A stretch of 64,000 bases of DNA from CAJBVG01 sp943371235. GTDB lineage: Bacteria; Bacteroidota; Bacteroidia; Sphingobacteriales; Sphingobacteriaceae. Each line of letters starts with the position of its first letter. Within the stretch, counting starts at the first letter, position 1. The DNA lies in contig CALRTZ010000001.1 in the NCBI GenBank assembly GCA_943371235.1, forward strand, positions 85,506 to 149,505, given 5' to 3'. The notes below the pieces were generated by a model. It had not been told where the DNA came from, did not search any database, and worked only from the letters and a program-made list of their open reading frames with translations. The position numbers and the translations under genes are program-made. Of the stretch, positions 15,998 through 22,777 are shown piece by piece.

Positions 15998-17059
15998 ATG
16001 TCTATTATAATTAAAGGAACTGGGTCTTTTATCCCAGAAAATAAAATAAGTAACCAAGATTTTTTTCAGCACGAATTCTATTCGGAAGACGGGGAAGTGT
16101 TGCCACATACTGAAACCATTATCAAAAAATTTAAAGATATAACGGGTATCGATTCTCGCAGGTATTCAGACGATAACATGTTAAATTCTGAAATGGCAAG
16201 CATTGCAGCAAAACGTGCAGTAGCCAGTGCAAATATAAATGTAGAAGAAATTGACGCTATTATTTTCGCACACAACTTTGGAAACATCCCAAAAAATACG
16301 GCACAAATAGATATGTTACCTTGTTTAGCCACCCGTGTAAAACACGATTTAGGAATTCAAAATCCGAATTGTGCTGCATTCGATTTAATTTTCGGTTGCC
16401 CAGGATGGGTGCAAGGAGTTATATTAGCACGTCAATACATCTTATCTGGCGATGCAAAAAATGTATTGGTTATTGGAGCCGAAGCACTCTCAAGAGTAGT
16501 AGATCCATTTGATAGAGATTCTATGATATATTCTGACGGTGCAGGTGCAGCCATCATCTCTCATTCAGAAAATAACACTTCTGGGATACTTAGTGTAGCT
16601 AGCCAAACTTTTGCCAACGAGGAGGCTTATTTCTTGTTCTACGGCAAATCTTATAAAGAAGGATATACCGAAGGTACAAAATACATTAAAATGCACGGAC
16701 GTAAAATTTATGAGTTCGCACTATCTAATGTGCCCTTAGCCATGAAAAGTTGTTTAGACAAAGCGAATGTTGATATAAAGGATTTGAAAAAAATATTCAT
16801 CCATCAAGCAAACGAAAAAATGGACGAAGCAATTATTCAGCGTTTTTACAAATTATACAACATTAAAGAAGCACCTGAAAACATTATGCCTATGAGTATC
16901 CACGAACTAGGCAATAGCTCGGTAGCTACCGTTCCAACATTATATGATTTAGTATTGAACGAAAAAATCGAAGGTCATAAAATAGAAAAAGGAGATGTAG
17001 TTTTACTGGCTTCGGTTGGTGCGGGTATGAGTATTAATGCGATTACTTATAGAGTATAG
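15998..17059 (+). CDS. FabH-like 3-oxoacyl-ACP synthase III
   Basis: The 353-residue thiolase-fold condensing enzyme has the complete triad of the KAS III family: Cys134 in FGCPGWVQG, His269 in IFIHQAN, and Asn306 in ELGNSS. It condenses an acyl-CoA starter with malonyl-ACP, or a related pair. It is longer than E. coli FabH (317 residues), and the Cys context (FGCPGWVQG rather than AACSGF) suggests a divergent paralogue, so I leave the symbol empty. It is a single gene convergent with the globin gene. Confidence 0.85.
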   Translation: MSIIIKGTGSFIPENKISNQDFFQHEFYSEDGEVLPHTETIIKKFKDITGIDSRRYSDDNMLNSEMASIAAKRAVASANINVEEIDAIIFAHNFGNIPKNTAQIDMLPCLATRVKHDLGIQNPNCAAFDLIFGCPGWVQGVILARQYILSGDAKNVLVIGAEALSRVVDPFDRDSMIYSDGAGAAIISHSENNTSGILSVASQTFANEEAYFLFYGKSYKEGYTEGTKYIKMHGRKIYEFALSNVPLAMKSCLDKANVDIKDLKKIFIHQANEKMDEAIIQRFYKLYNIKEAPENIMPMSIHELGNSSVATVPTLYDLVLNEKIEGHKIEKGDVVLLASVGAGMSINAITYRV

Positions 17060-17063
17060 CTAA

Positions 17064-17131
17064 GAGCGGGGAGCGGGGAGCTGGGAGCAGGGAGCGGGGA
17101 GCGGGGAGCGGGGAGTAAAGAGCGAGGAGTA
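17064..17131. repeat. Heptamer repeat, GGGGAGC family
   Basis: GAGCGGG, GAGCTGG, GAGCAGG and similar units repeat in 7-bp steps from 5 bp after the FabH-like stop to the terminator of the opposing gene. It is G-rich on the plus strand, in sharp contrast to its AT-rich surroundings. The same units recur at 61277-61320. Confidence 0.8.
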
Positions 17132-17158
17132 AAAAGTCGTTGTATTGCTACAACGACT
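17130..17158 (-). terminator. Terminator of the globin operon
   Basis: A perfect 10-bp stem, AGTCGTTGTA / TACAACGACT, with loop TTGC is followed on the minus strand by five T residues. It lies 34 bp beyond the stop of the globin gene. Confidence 0.8.
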
Positions 17159-17192
17159 CCACCTAATCACCTAAAACCACCTGTTTTAGAAA

Positions 17193-17759
17193 TTATCTTT
17201 GCACTATTGTTGATCTCAACGATTCCAATACCGCTCCTAATTCAGAAACAATTGCAGGATCTGTAACTCCATTTTGAGCTGCACCAGCCACTATATCTGC
17301 CACGAATTTATTGTATGCAGCATTATCTGCTTTTAAACCCATCCGATTGTTTTGTGCAGGATCATGTGCTGCCACCATACTTGCAATACCATTGTAAGTA
17401 AAATTTTTAGCCCCTGTTGCTACGCAGAAAAAGTCGGTTAAGTTTTTACTCAATGCAGTAAAGCCCGTTACATTGCCAGAACCTACTTCTGCTAATAAAA
17501 CTTGGAAATAAGGTTGAAGCTCATTATCTCCTGCAATTACAAATATGGTACTGTCAACAACAGATCTTAAGCCTAATCTTCCTTGCTCAATCATTTGTCC
17601 TGAATTTGCAGGGTCTGCTACCATTGTTGTACCGCCAAGCTTTTCATACAATGTTGGAGTAGTAGGTGTAGGAGTCGTTTCTTTTTCGTCTGCGCAAGCA
17701 CTAATAAAAATTGAGCTTACCAATAATACTCCAAATAGAATGATGTTTGTTTTTTTCAT
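17193..17759 (-). CDS. Lipoprotein with group 1 truncated-haemoglobin domain
   Basis: The 188-residue product begins with a lipoprotein signal (lipobox ISAC, Cys22) and a Thr/Pro linker. The rest matches the truncated haemoglobin pattern: LYEKLGG at 37-43, VVDSTIFVIAGDNELQPYF at the B-C helices, YNG before the proximal-His helix, MVAAHDP with candidate haem ligand His132, and the closing NGVTDP...LESLRSTIV helices. Compared with usual trHbN there are about 20 extra residues after LYEKLGG. A globin anchored outside the cytoplasm is unusual; roles in NO, O2 or sulfur chemistry are possible but unproven. It is the second gene after the membrane protein at 17779. Confidence 0.7.
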   Translation of the reverse strand: MKKTNIILFGVLLVSSIFISACADEKETTPTPTTPTLYEKLGGTTMVADPANSGQMIEQGRLGLRSVVDSTIFVIAGDNELQPYFQVLLAEVGSGNVTGFTALSKNLTDFFCVATGAKNFTYNGIASMVAAHDPAQNNRMGLKADNAAYNKFVADIVAGAAQNGVTDPAIVSELGAVLESLRSTIVQR

Positions 17760-17778
17760 AATCGTTTTTATTTAATTG

Positions 17779-18213
17779 TTAATTAATTATTTTTTGTACT
17801 GCACTTGCAAATTGATAGGAGAATGAGGATTTATCTATAACCGGACACCCGTTTTTTAATTCTTTAGCATCCACCATAAATCGCTCGGCTTTATATGTAT
17901 TTTCTTTCATCAAATTATAAAACACCAAATCCGAATGAAGTATTTCTGGATTATATGAATAAACAAGTATATTATCATCTGTATTAAAATAAGCAGCATC
18001 TACCCCATTCATAGATAAAACTGCATTCTTAATTTTATGTATATCCATAGAGTCTACTTGTTCTTTAAAATCTATGCGTGCGAGTTGGCGATTTCTCTTG
18101 TCGTCGTTCTTGCTTTTGGTAACCATTGCTACATGAATAACCAATGTTCCAACTAATAATACAGCACTTATCCCTATAAAATAGAGGCCTCGTTTTAAAA
18201 TTTTTCGTTTCAT
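17779..18213 (-). CDS. Membrane-anchored small protein, possible HMA-like fold
   Basis: I do not recognise the family. The 144-residue protein has a basic N-terminus and one transmembrane helix (about residues 9-31), then a soluble domain. Residues 55-110 follow the order helix-strand-strand-helix (KIKNAVLSMNGVDAAYF, then NILVYSYNP), which recalls heavy-metal-associated domains, but the CxxC metal site is absent. The only Cys is near residue 123 in NGCPVI. It lies 19 bp upstream of the globin lipoprotein gene, so the two are probably co-transcribed and may act on the same process at the membrane. Confidence 0.55.
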   Translation of the reverse strand: MKRKILKRGLYFIGISAVLLVGTLVIHVAMVTKSKNDDKRNRQLARIDFKEQVDSMDIHKIKNAVLSMNGVDAAYFNTDDNILVYSYNPEILHSDLVFYNLMKENTYKAERFMVDAKELKNGCPVIDKSSFSYQFASAVQKIIN

Positions 18214-18511
18214 AATCGTTTAAATGTTTAGGTTTTTCAACAATTACGAGAAATAAGTAGGCTTGGATTTGACTTTAGTAAAAAAATACCAAATGCTTAA
18301 ACATTGCAAATACCTTGAAAATGAAGCTTATATTGAGATGTGGCTTTGTTTTAGATGATTTTTAAAAGATTTTTCACATAATGTGAATAATTATTTTTTC
18401 AATAGACTTGTTATTATGAGAATTTACTTCTTCTTTTATATAACAAAATAAGGGCTTTCAGAAGAGAAACAAAAAACAAATATTAATTAACTAATTTTTT
18501 AATTTACAATT
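18214..18511. other. Divergent intergenic region upstream of HU
   Basis: These 298 bp separate the membrane-protein gene from HU and must hold both promoters. The region is very AT-rich. The one clear structure is the perfect inverted repeat TTCACAT-A-ATGTGAA at 18373-18387, about 125 bp before the HU start. I found no full TAnnTTTG box on either strand and no open reading frame worth naming. Confidence 0.5.
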
Positions 18512-18787
18512 ATGAACAAAGCAGAATTAATCGAAGCAATTGCTTCAGGATCTAAGCTAACAAAAGCAGATTCAGGTAGAGCATTAGATGCATTTTTAGA
18601 AGCTACTTCTAAGGCATTAAAAAAAGGCGACAAATTAACCTTAGTTGGTTTCGGTACTTTTTCAGTAACTAAAAGACCAGCTCGTGTAGGTCGTAACCCA
18701 AAAACTGGTAAAGCAATTAAAATTGCAGCTAAGAAAGTTGCTAAATTTAAAGCAGGTGCTGCGTTAGCTAAAACAGTTAACAAGTAA
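18512..18787 (+). CDS. HU-family DNA-binding protein
   Basis: The 91-residue histone-like protein binds and bends DNA as a dimer. Its start MNKAELIEAIA, the GFGTFSVTKRPARVGRNPKTG arm region and the closing AGAALAKTVNK are classic HU/IHF features. A terminator follows within 20 bp, so it is monocistronic, with an unusually long 298-bp upstream region. HU is more likely than an IHF subunit because only one copy is present here and the ends are HU-like. Confidence 0.95.
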   Translation: MNKAELIEAIASGSKLTKADSGRALDAFLEATSKALKKGDKLTLVGFGTFSVTKRPARVGRNPKTGKAIKIAAKKVAKFKAGAALAKTVNK

Positions 18788-18803
18788 TTCGAATTTATTC
18801 GAC

Positions 18804-18842
18804 AAAAAAAAGTCCTCCGTTTTACGTGAGGACTTTTTTTTA
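18804..18842 (+). terminator. Bidirectional terminator between HU and the MscS gene
   Basis: AAAAAGTCCTC / GAGGACTTTTT closes a 10-nt loop, with A and T runs on both sides. It serves HU on the plus strand and probably the convergent MscS-type gene, whose stop codon at 18840 lies in the T-run. Confidence 0.85.
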
Positions 18843-19343
18843 TTCTATAGGTTTTACAACCGACAATGGCTTTTGTAAAATCACCGAATTTGGCATGGTA
18901 ATAACATCGCCCTCATTACTTTTTAAGTACACAAAAAAATAAGTTAAATCTGTTACTTCACCTTCAAAGGGATTGTCTTTGTCAATTACTTTTATATAAT
19001 CGCCAATTTTTATAGGGTGGTAAAAGAACAACAATACGCCAGCAGTAATGTTAGAGAGCAAAGACCATTGTGCAAAAAATGCAATGCCTAAAGCGGTAAT
19101 AATGGTACTGGCAAACAACGCAATTTCATCTTGTTGCAGCCCCCAAATAGCTGCCAACACTACAAGTAAGGCAATGGTAGTAAAAAAATGAAAAGCTTTA
19201 ATTACAAACTTTCTACGAGCACGTTGAAGTTGAAAGTTTTTTTTGAGTGTATTGTTGATGCTATTTTTAGCTAAGAAAAAAAGCAACACATAACCTATTA
19301 CGGCTGCAACTGTTTCTATTAATTGAATTTCTAATCGATCCAT
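18840..19343 (-). CDS. Small MscS-family mechanosensitive channel
   Basis: The 167-residue inner-membrane protein has hydrophobic segments near residues 10-25, 50-65 and 75-110. The last matches the pore helix and beta-domain entry of MscS (ALGIAFFAQWSLLSNITAGV then FYHPIKIGDYI). A short beta domain ends EGDVITMPNSVILQKPLSVV. It lacks the C-terminal alpha/beta portion of E. coli MscS (286 residues). Such short forms are common in Bacteroidota and probably gate on membrane tension or serve osmotic release. Confidence 0.85.
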   Translation of the reverse strand: MDRLEIQLIETVAAVIGYVLLFFLAKNSINNTLKKNFQLQRARRKFVIKAFHFFTTIALLVVLAAIWGLQQDEIALFASTIITALGIAFFAQWSLLSNITAGVLLFFYHPIKIGDYIKVIDKDNPFEGEVTDLTYFFVYLKSNEGDVITMPNSVILQKPLSVVKPIE

Positions 19344-19450
19344 AAGTAAAAAATGTTGATAGAATAAATGTAAAACTACAATTAAAATTCAGTTTTATAT
19401 TTATGTATCAACATTAAAATAAAATACCTCAAATATTTTACTCTAGCTTT

Positions 19451-20356
19451 TTACCAACCGTACGGGTGCAAATCTATTGTATCTGGGTGTCTTGTAGGTT
19501 GTACACTGAGCACAGGAATTTTAGAATGGTTCACCAATTGTTGTGCAACCGGCCCCATAATGTATTCCACAAAATCTTCACGTTCCATATCGGCCATCAC
19601 CAATAACATGCAAGCATCTATTTCTTTTCCATAATCTAAAATTGCTTTCGATACATTAGTGCTCTCCACAATTTTCAAATTGTTTTTTACACCAAAACCA
19701 TCTAAGTATTCTTTAATCTGATTTCCTTCTCTTTGTATTTTGATGTAATGACTTTCTTCTCCTTCGGTTTCTATTCCTAGTGTATAAATTTCTGCATCAA
19801 ACCACTTCGCGAATTGGATGGCGATATTTACTTTTTGGCGTGAGAATGGATCGTCTTTAAATGGCAACAAAATTCTTTTGATGGTATACTTAGGCATTTG
19901 TTTTTGCACAGATAATACAGGGCAAGGGCATTCAGAAATAATACGCACCGCATTACTTCCAATTACAAACTCTCTAAAACCACTCACACCATGGGTACTC
20001 ATCACCAATAAATCTATTTTCTCTTCTTCGACTAACTCTGTAATGGCTCTGTGGCTTTTTCCAAATATCACTCTATATTCAAACTCATAACTGTATTTTT
20101 CGCGCATCGCCAGAGCATACTTTTGTATTCTTTCAGACTTTACTTGATGGATTGCTTTTTCTTTCTCTATAAATTCTTCTGTATTCAATACAAAATCTCC
20201 AGGCACGCTAAAATTTAACATGTCTTCTATTGCATGTACCAGTATAATTTTTGAAGTATGTAAGTGTGCTAGTTGCATCGCATATTCAACCGCATACGTC
20301 GATAACTCCGAGAAATCGATGGGTACTAAAATCTTCTTAATGTTAATTGTTTTCAT
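19451..20356 (-). CDS. Tandem universal stress protein (UspA x2)
   Basis: The 301-residue cytoplasmic protein has two UspA domains, about 1-150 and 160-290. The first is intact: KKILVPIDFSELS at the start and the ATP-loop pattern STHGVSGFREFVIGSNAVRI (G-2x-G-9x-G-S). The second starts KRILLPFKDD and has a degenerate nucleotide loop (ADMEREDFVEYIMGPVAQQL), so it may not bind ATP. Its function is stress tolerance in general terms only. It is a single gene divergent from the Omp28-like gene. Confidence 0.9.
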   Translation of the reverse strand: MKTINIKKILVPIDFSELSTYAVEYAMQLAHLHTSKIILVHAIEDMLNFSVPGDFVLNTEEFIEKEKAIHQVKSERIQKYALAMREKYSYEFEYRVIFGKSHRAITELVEEEKIDLLVMSTHGVSGFREFVIGSNAVRIISECPCPVLSVQKQMPKYTIKRILLPFKDDPFSRQKVNIAIQFAKWFDAEIYTLGIETEGEESHYIKIQREGNQIKEYLDGFGVKNNLKIVESTNVSKAILDYGKEIDACMLLVMADMEREDFVEYIMGPVAQQLVNHSKIPVLSVQPTRHPDTIDLHPYGW

Positions 20357-20459
20357 GATAATTGTTTATTTGATTTCTAAGACAATACTAAGCATAGGGG
20401 GCTCAGAAAAATATGACGATTATCATATTCTGTAATATTGATGATTATAATTGGGATAT

Positions 20460-20476
20460 TTATCAAAAAATGATAA
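20460..20476. promoter_or_regulatory. Inverted repeat TTATCA-N5-TGATAA upstream of the Omp28-like gene
   Basis: A 6-bp perfect inverted repeat lies 32 bp before the ATG, in the 152-bp divergent region shared with the UspA gene. Related TTATCAT / GATTATCA sequence occurs about 35 bp upstream. It could be an operator; nothing identifies the factor. Confidence 0.35.
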
Positions 20477-20508
20477 TATTTACTAATTGTTAACCAAATA
20501 AATGATTT

Positions 20509-22542
20509 ATGAAAAAAAGACTTTTACTCCTTATTTTATTAGCTACAGGAACTATAGCCGTAAATGCACAATCGTTTACCGACGATTTTGAAAGCTATAC
20601 AGCTGGAAGCAAACTTGGACCACAATCTCCACAATGGACAACTTGGAGTGTTGCCGACGGAGGTACCGAAGATGTAAATGTAGTAACTACAGATGCTCAC
20701 GGTGGTACTAAATCAATCTATTTCAGCTCAACAGCTACAACTGGTGGACCACAAGACGTAGTACTTCCATTTGGAGGACCGTATACTTCAGGTATTTTCA
20801 CATTCAAATCGTGGTTTAAAGTTCCTACAGGTAAAACTGCATATTTTAATTTTCAAGCAGAAAATACAGCAGGTACTACTTGGGCAATGGATTGTTACAT
20901 GAATGCTAACGGATCTTTGCAAATTAACAACCAGAGTAAAACTTACATCACGGCCTCTTACCCACAAGCGGCATGGTTTGAATTAAAAGTGATTGCGAAC
21001 TTAAGCACCAACACTTGGTCTGTGTATGTTGACTCTGCATTAGTAGGTTCATTTGTAAATGGAACCAATAAAATAGCTTCTATTGATTATTATCCAGCAA
21101 ATGCAAATGCTAGTTTTTGGGTAGACGATGTTTCGTATTCATTAACACCCTATACATTACCTGCATTAAATGCATCCTTAGGAAATATTGATATTCCGAA
21201 CGGATTAGTGGGTGCTGCACGTAAACCAAAAACATCTATGCGTAATTTAGGTGTGAACCCTATCACTTCATTCGATTTATTGTTAACGCATAAAGGAACA
21301 TCTATAAGTAAATCTTATACAGGCTTAAACATTGCATCCTTAGCACAGTTCAATATTGAATTAACGGAAGGAATTATATTGCCATTAAACAACGATACCA
21401 TTACTATTGCATTATCAAATATCAATGGCTTAGCGAACGATGATTTGCCAAGCGACGATTCAAAAACAATTATTGTAACTACTATTAATCCGGCTCCAGG
21501 AAAAATTGTAGTAGCCGAAGAAGGAACTGGAACTTGGTGCCAATGGTGCCCAAGAGGTGCGGTATTTATGGATTACATGAATTATAACTACGAAGGATAT
21601 TTTGCAGCAATTGCTGTACATAACGCAGACCCAATGGTAGTAACAGATTACGATGCAGGCATTGGAGGATTAATTGCAGGTTACCCTAGTGCTGTTGTGG
21701 ATCGTAATGCAGCTATTGATCCATCAGGTTTAGAAAACGATTTTATAGATCAAATAGTAAAATTACCAGCTGCTGTTTTAAAAAATGGCGCCACATGGAA
21801 TCCAACAACGCGTACATTAAAAGTTTCGGTAACTACCAAACTTAACACTGCAATTAGCGGCGATTATAAAATTGCATGCGTATTAACACAAGACAGTGTA
21901 CGTGGTACAGGTTCTGGTTGGAGCCAATCAAATGCTTATGCAGGCGGCTTAAACGGAGCAATGGGCGGATACGAAGCATTGCCTAACCCAGTTCCAGCAT
22001 CTCGTATGCGTTATGATCACGTAGCTCGTATTATTACACCAAGTTTTACTGGTCATCCTAATGCATTTGCAAGTGCAACAAATGCAGGCGATAGTGTTAC
22101 GTATACATTCACTTATACATTACCAACTACTTGGCTAGATAGAAAAATGAACATCATCGGTATTATGTTTAAACCTGATGGCACCATTGAGAATGCAAGC
22201 TTAAGTAATATTACTACAGCTATAAACAACGGTTACCAAATAGGAACTGAGTTAGGTGGAAACTTTTTAGGCATGGAAAAATTAAACGGTCCAGATGCTA
22301 TACATTTAGCACCAAACCCAGGCACAGATTTTTCTAATATTGTATTAGATTTAAACAACGATGCAAATGTTACGGTTGAAATTTACAACACTAACGGGCA
22401 ACGAGTAGCTTATAAAAACTACGGAAGCTTAAACGGTGCATTACATTTACCAATTAACTTAAACGAATTTAACAGTGGTTTATATTTGGTAAAAATAATG
22501 GTGGATGAATATCCTACTACGTTGAAACTTTTGAAGAAGTAG
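20509..22542 (+). CDS. Omp28-like CxxC protein with T9SS sorting domain
   Basis: The 677-residue exported protein has a signal peptide ending VNAQ, then a concanavalin-like domain (about 25-210; starts DDFESY, ends WVDDVSY). A CARDB-like linker follows at about 215-325. Next is an Omp28-type thioredoxin-like domain opening with TWCQWCP (Cys344, Cys347), then a T9SS type A C-terminal domain (APNPGTDFSN to KLLKK). Omp28 proteins are outer-membrane or surface proteins of unknown activity. The CxxC suggests thiol chemistry or a structural disulfide outside the cell. Confidence 0.8.
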   Translation: MKKRLLLLILLATGTIAVNAQSFTDDFESYTAGSKLGPQSPQWTTWSVADGGTEDVNVVTTDAHGGTKSIYFSSTATTGGPQDVVLPFGGPYTSGIFTFKSWFKVPTGKTAYFNFQAENTAGTTWAMDCYMNANGSLQINNQSKTYITASYPQAAWFELKVIANLSTNTWSVYVDSALVGSFVNGTNKIASIDYYPANANASFWVDDVSYSLTPYTLPALNASLGNIDIPNGLVGAARKPKTSMRNLGVNPITSFDLLLTHKGTSISKSYTGLNIASLAQFNIELTEGIILPLNNDTITIALSNINGLANDDLPSDDSKTIIVTTINPAPGKIVVAEEGTGTWCQWCPRGAVFMDYMNYNYEGYFAAIAVHNADPMVVTDYDAGIGGLIAGYPSAVVDRNAAIDPSGLENDFIDQIVKLPAAVLKNGATWNPTTRTLKVSVTTKLNTAISGDYKIACVLTQDSVRGTGSGWSQSNAYAGGLNGAMGGYEALPNPVPASRMRYDHVARIITPSFTGHPNAFASATNAGDSVTYTFTYTLPTTWLDRKMNIIGIMFKPDGTIENASLSNITTAINNGYQIGTELGGNFLGMEKLNGPDAIHLAPNPGTDFSNIVLDLNNDANVTVEIYNTNGQRVAYKNYGSLNGALHLPINLNEFNSGLYLVKIMVDEYPTTLKLLKK

Positions 22543-22571
22543 TGAGTTAGATATTAGAATTTAGATATTAG
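22540..22571. repeat. Short heptamer repeat (GATATTA / GAATTTA)
   Basis: GAGTTA GATATTA GAATTTA GATATTA runs from the stop codon of the Omp28-like gene up to the terminator hairpin, in 7-bp steps. It is a minor example of the intergenic repeat habit seen throughout this window. Confidence 0.5.
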
Positions 22572-22602
22572 AAGGGCCCTTGCAAATTAAGGGCCCTTTT
22601 TA
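22572..22602 (+). terminator. Terminator of the Omp28-like gene
   Basis: AAGGGCCCTT / AAGGGCCCTT, a perfect 10-bp stem with a 7-nt loop (GCAAATT), is followed by five T residues. Confidence 0.85.
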
Positions 22603-22777
22603 TGTTTAGAAAAAAATTCAGTTGAAGCTTGTAATGTAAAGAACAAATTCAAAAAGCAAATTACTCCCGTTCTATTGTAAACGCCTTGTATATTTATTAA
22701 ACAATAACGGTTATAAATCTTTAAAATAAAAGCAGATAATTATTATAAATCTTTTAAATAATTAAAGTTTTAATTTT

